This document shows, piece by piece, positions 61,270-64,000 of a stretch of 64,000 nt of DNA. Position 1 is the first letter of the stretch, and each line of letters opens with the position of its first letter. The DNA comes from Burkholderiales bacterium (lineage in GTDB: Bacteria; Pseudomonadota; Gammaproteobacteria; Burkholderiales; Burkholderiaceae_D), in NCBI GenBank assembly GCA_016200845.1, contig JACQDW010000011.1:1-64000 (forward strand), read 5' to 3'. A program made the position numbers and the translations under genes. The notes beneath the pieces were generated by a model. That model made no database searches. It was not told the DNA's origin and worked only from the letters and a program-made list of their open reading frames with translations.

Positions 61270-61542
61270 TCATGCTCGAACACCTTCTTCAAAGTGAAAA
61301 CGTGATTGAGAAGCACAGGTAAACCCCGCAATGAAACTAGGTGTCAATTGTGCTGATGATTTAGGGGTAAAGTAACCATTGTTTGACGCCCAATCTAGCA
61401 CACCAATATCTACCGGATATTCTGTTAGAACACCGGATAGTTTGTTTGTGGAAACCCAATCTTCCGCAGCCTCAAGCGAGGAAAATACCCCTCCGGGAAA
61501 TCTAGAACCTGCACCATTGAATATCCAAACAGTCTGATTCAT
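61270..61542 (-). CDS. hypothetical cassette protein, duplicate B
   Basis: near-identical to 60366-60638 product. Confidence 0.75.
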   Translation of the reverse strand: MNQTVWIFNGAGSRFPGGVFSSLEAAEDWVSTNKLSGVLTEYPVDIGVLDWASNNGYFTPKSSAQLTPSFIAGFTCASQSRFHFEEGVRA

Positions 61543-61548
61543 ATTGAT

Positions 61549-61635
61549 TTTTAACGCCGAGCTAACCGGCCCGCAGTACGTGCCGCGGAGCGGCATGTTC
61601 TTGCTGCGAGGTCCGGGTTGAGGGACAAGTTAGCT
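61549..61635 (-). other. integron attC site (87 bp)
   Basis: TTTTAACGCCGAGCTAACCGGCCCGC...GGTCCGGGTTGAGGGACAAGTTAGCT. Confidence 0.8.
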
Positions 61636-62496
61636 TCTTGCCTTTAGATCATACACAGCAACCTTGCCAAGAGCCGGATCATCCCGACTGAAGGCGCCGC
61701 TACAAATTGACCAGTCGCACATCACGGCGCTCTTCGGCGTTTGCCGAGAGAGCTTCTTGAGCTCATTAACCGCTGATTGCGAGACATCAATACAACCAAG
61801 AAGCTTCATCCCCATCTTCTTCATGTGGGAAGCTTTCGGAGCGAAGAATGCAACCCCATCGGAGAAGAGCGTCTTGGACTTCATGACGGCGTCGAGATCC
61901 GGTTCTTTGCTTGGGTCGGTAACCAATGGCGTATATGCAGCCCAAGGAAACCAGTCAAAAACGCGCCCAGCGTCGAGAATAATCAGCGAACCCCAGCCAT
62001 CTGGCCTGAACTTTGCCTCTTCCCATGACGAGAACCATGCATTCATCCCCTGCCCGTTCATTGTCGGAAACGCGTAGACCTGTCCCACTGCCACAGCGCA
62101 CTTGGGCGGTGATTGTGGAACCTTTCTAGACCCAGGTGGTTTCGGATTTGCGATTCGATCCTTGAGCTTAGAGTGAACCTTCTTCCGTCCGGCGAGCCCA
62201 CTGGCGTCCATTCCGCGCGCTTCAAGATCAAGAATGTCCACCCCGGTATCGATGGCCGCGAGCCCAAGCTGAACCACGCGCTCACAGCTGATACCACGCT
62301 TCGCAAACTGGTCTGCAACTACCATCCAAAATGCAGGGCAGCCGTCTTCACTCAGATTGTCGTCGCGCTCAAACTGCTCCAGAACGAGCCGTAAGATCGA
62401 CTCGCCGTCACCCGGCATCTTGGAGAGCAGCGAAATCGTATCCCGCAAATCGCATGCTTCATCATCGTCGTACAGTCCTTCGCCCCAGACCCCCAT
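61630..62496 (-). CDS. DUF4259-like cassette protein
   Basis: MGVWGEGLYDDDEACDLRDTI N-terminus; stop overlaps attC core. Confidence 0.65.
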   Translation of the reverse strand: MGVWGEGLYDDDEACDLRDTISLLSKMPGDGESILRLVLEQFERDDNLSEDGCPAFWMVVADQFAKRGISCERVVQLGLAAIDTGVDILDLEARGMDASGLAGRKKVHSKLKDRIANPKPPGSRKVPQSPPKCAVAVGQVYAFPTMNGQGMNAWFSSWEEAKFRPDGWGSLIILDAGRVFDWFPWAAYTPLVTDPSKEPDLDAVMKSKTLFSDGVAFFAPKASHMKKMGMKLLGCIDVSQSAVNELKKLSRQTPKSAVMCDWSICSGAFSRDDPALGKVAVYDLKARS

Positions 62497-62523
62497 GTTA
62501 TACACCTCGTTCTAAAATCAAGA

Positions 62524-62598
62524 AGCTAACGATAAAATAAGCGGCGTCGCGTAGCGACGTCCGGCGCCGAAGGCGCGAACTTGATTGTTTTGTTAGCG
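62524..62598 (-). other. integron attC site (75 bp)
   Basis: AGCTAACGATAAAATAAGCGGCGTCGCG...GTTTTGTTAGCG. Confidence 0.85.
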
Positions 62599-62601
62599 CT
62601 T

Positions 62602-62934
62602 TTATTGTTCGCATTCATTTAGGTATGATTTGACAAAAAAATCATTGATGTCTTCACCGACGGTGATGACAGCTAAGCACTCGTTTTTTGATTTGATGAA
62701 TGCAAACCTACAAAAAGGGCGATCAACCGCGCAGCCCATGGTTTCGGGGTATTTTGCAATTACATCATCTCTTGTGCCAGCGTACTCGGGTTTTGGCGCA
62801 AGTTGCCAGCCAGCGTTTAATAGTTTCTCTCTTGCCTTTTCATACGGAAGCCCCTTGATTTCCGAGACATCGAATGATGTTTGTGAATTACACCCGAATA
62901 AGATAATTGCAAAAAAAGCTGGGATAGTTTTCAT
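62602..62934 (-). CDS. small lipoprotein with PASTA-like segment (first cassette)
   Basis: IILFGC lipobox; IKGLPYEKAREKLLNAGWQLAP. Confidence 0.65.
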   Translation of the reverse strand: MKTIPAFFAIILFGCNSQTSFDVSEIKGLPYEKAREKLLNAGWQLAPKPEYAGTRDDVIAKYPETMGCAVDRPFCRFAFIKSKNECLAVITVGEDINDFFVKSYLNECEQ

Positions 62935-62937
62935 GAG

Positions 62938-63375
62938 CGCTAACTATTTAACTGAAGGGCATCGCGGTTTTTGCGATGTCCCTTTCCAGTGAATCGTTCT
63001 CTGGAATAGAGAGCGGCACGTAACGGCAAAGCATTTGTCACCACTAATCCACCAAAATTTCGCCCGGTTCTATGCCTTTTACCTGAAGCGCTGGGCACCT
63101 GTCCGAATCAACGACTTGTCGTTATTCGCGCTGGTGTTCATCGCTTCACTAAATAGCATTTTTTTCGAGCTGTATAAACATACAGTTATTGTGTATCATA
63201 TTCGACCGCAAAAACCTGCACACTAGCTCTCTATTTCCACGGGTACGTGTTTTAATTTGACAATATGGGAAGATACCCGATTGTTCGAAAAAAGACAATT
63301 TGTTTTAAACCTCTTGCAGCCCGCATGAAACATAGGTAAATTTGGTTATACTGATTAAATATACAGCATAACCAA
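62938..63375. other. probable attI/promoter region between intI and the first cassette
   Basis: position between divergent intI and the first cassette; CGCTAAC junction; hairpin 62957-62982. Confidence 0.5.
63349..63368. promoter_or_regulatory. LexA (SOS) box TACTG-ATTAAATATA-CAGCA
   Basis: CTG-N10-CAG with AT-rich spacer, ending 8 bp before the intI ATG. Confidence 0.75.
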
Positions 63376-63834
63376 ATGGACAAAAACATCACTCCTGAAA
63401 AGCCACGTTTGCTTACCCAAGTTCGTGAGCGATTGCGTTATAAGCATTACAGTCTATCCACTGAGAAGCTGTATGTGTATTGGATACGTTTTTTTATTCG
63501 CTGGTCGGGGTTGCGGCATCCGGTTGAGATGGGGGTGATCGAAGTTGAAGCGTTTTTGACTATGCTGGCGACCGAAAGGCGCGTTTCAGCTTCAACGCAT
63601 AAACAAGCGCTGTCGTCGATTCTGTTTTTGTATAAAGAAGTCATTTGTGTCGACCTGCCTTGGATGCAGCAGATTGGGCGACCCAAAACGCAGGCTCGGT
63701 TGCCCGTGGTTTTGACGGCCTTGGAAATACAGGCAATTTTTTCCTTTCTTGATGCTCGCCACCCCGAATTTTCCCTGTTCGCCAAACTTCTTTATGGGAC
63801 ATGCGAATTCTCGAAGCGGCGCGTTTGCGTGTGA
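63376..63834 (+). pseudogene. intI: integron integrase IntI, frameshifted and lacking the C-terminal catalytic half
   Basis: RLLTQVRERLRYKHYSLSTEKLYVYWIRFFIRW...; after LLYGT the frame shifts (alternate frame MRILEAARLRVK), then stops. Confidence 0.88.
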
Positions 63835-63900
63835 AGTACCTTTATGGTACTTAAATACGGCTTGCGAACATCGTCCAATTCTCACCAAAAGCAGCAAACA

Positions 63901-63937
63901 AAAACGCGACTCCAAAATCAATTCAGAGTCGCGTTTT
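63901..63937. terminator. rho-independent terminator hairpin
   Basis: AAAACGCGACTC...GAGTCGCGTTTTTT. Confidence 0.75.
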
Positions 63938-63956
63938 TTCGTGCCAAATTCAAAAA

Positions 63957-64000
63957 TTAAACTTCTTCCGCAGCGCTCAAGCGATACACCGTTGCACCCA
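63957..64000 (-). CDS. C-terminus of a CDS continuing beyond the window (...GATVYRLSAAEEV*)
   Basis: open minus frame ending in TAA just before the terminator. Confidence 0.4.
   Translation of the reverse strand, partial: GATVYRLSAAEEV

Noticed and set aside
1-64000. CRISPR arrays, tRNA or rRNA genes
   Set aside because: No regularly spaced direct repeats and no recognisable tRNA cloverleaf or rRNA sequence were seen.

Overview
The window looks like a betaproteobacterial (Oxalobacteraceae-like, inferred) chromosome segment. About 1-50 kb is mostly core or accessory operons. These include a GGDEF protein, an HPt/HD-GYP protein, RmuC, truncated hemoglobin, an FtsX-like permease, a Met/Cys PLP enzyme, Hsp33, a catalase-like/DyP peroxidase locus with two paralogous unknown proteins, and a heme d1 biosynthesis cluster (nirC-F-DL-G-H-J-N plus a nirE/cobA-type gene, with no nirS visible). 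There is also a giant FecR-containing protein (1738 aa) with a TPR partner. Five copies of a palindromic MITE-like element (179, 101 and 100 bp forms) share the termini GGACTTACGCAAAA...TTTTGCGTAAGTCC. Two 101-bp copies are identical in opposite orientation. The strongest accessory signal is a chromosomal integron at about 51.2-63.8 kb. It has a truncated, frameshifted integrase (intI) preceded by a CTG-N10-CAG LexA-type box. A minus-strand cassette array follows, with at least eight attC-like sites (mostly 90 bp), a near-identical duplicated cassette, a chimeric thioesterase/group II intron RT ORF, and decayed cassette and flank remnants (GrpB, LysR). One cassette carries a two-gene unit (small membrane protein plus LPO_1073/Vpar_1526-like protein), which is a candidate uncharacterised, possibly defence-related, system. 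All calls were made by reading the sequence; no database search was run.
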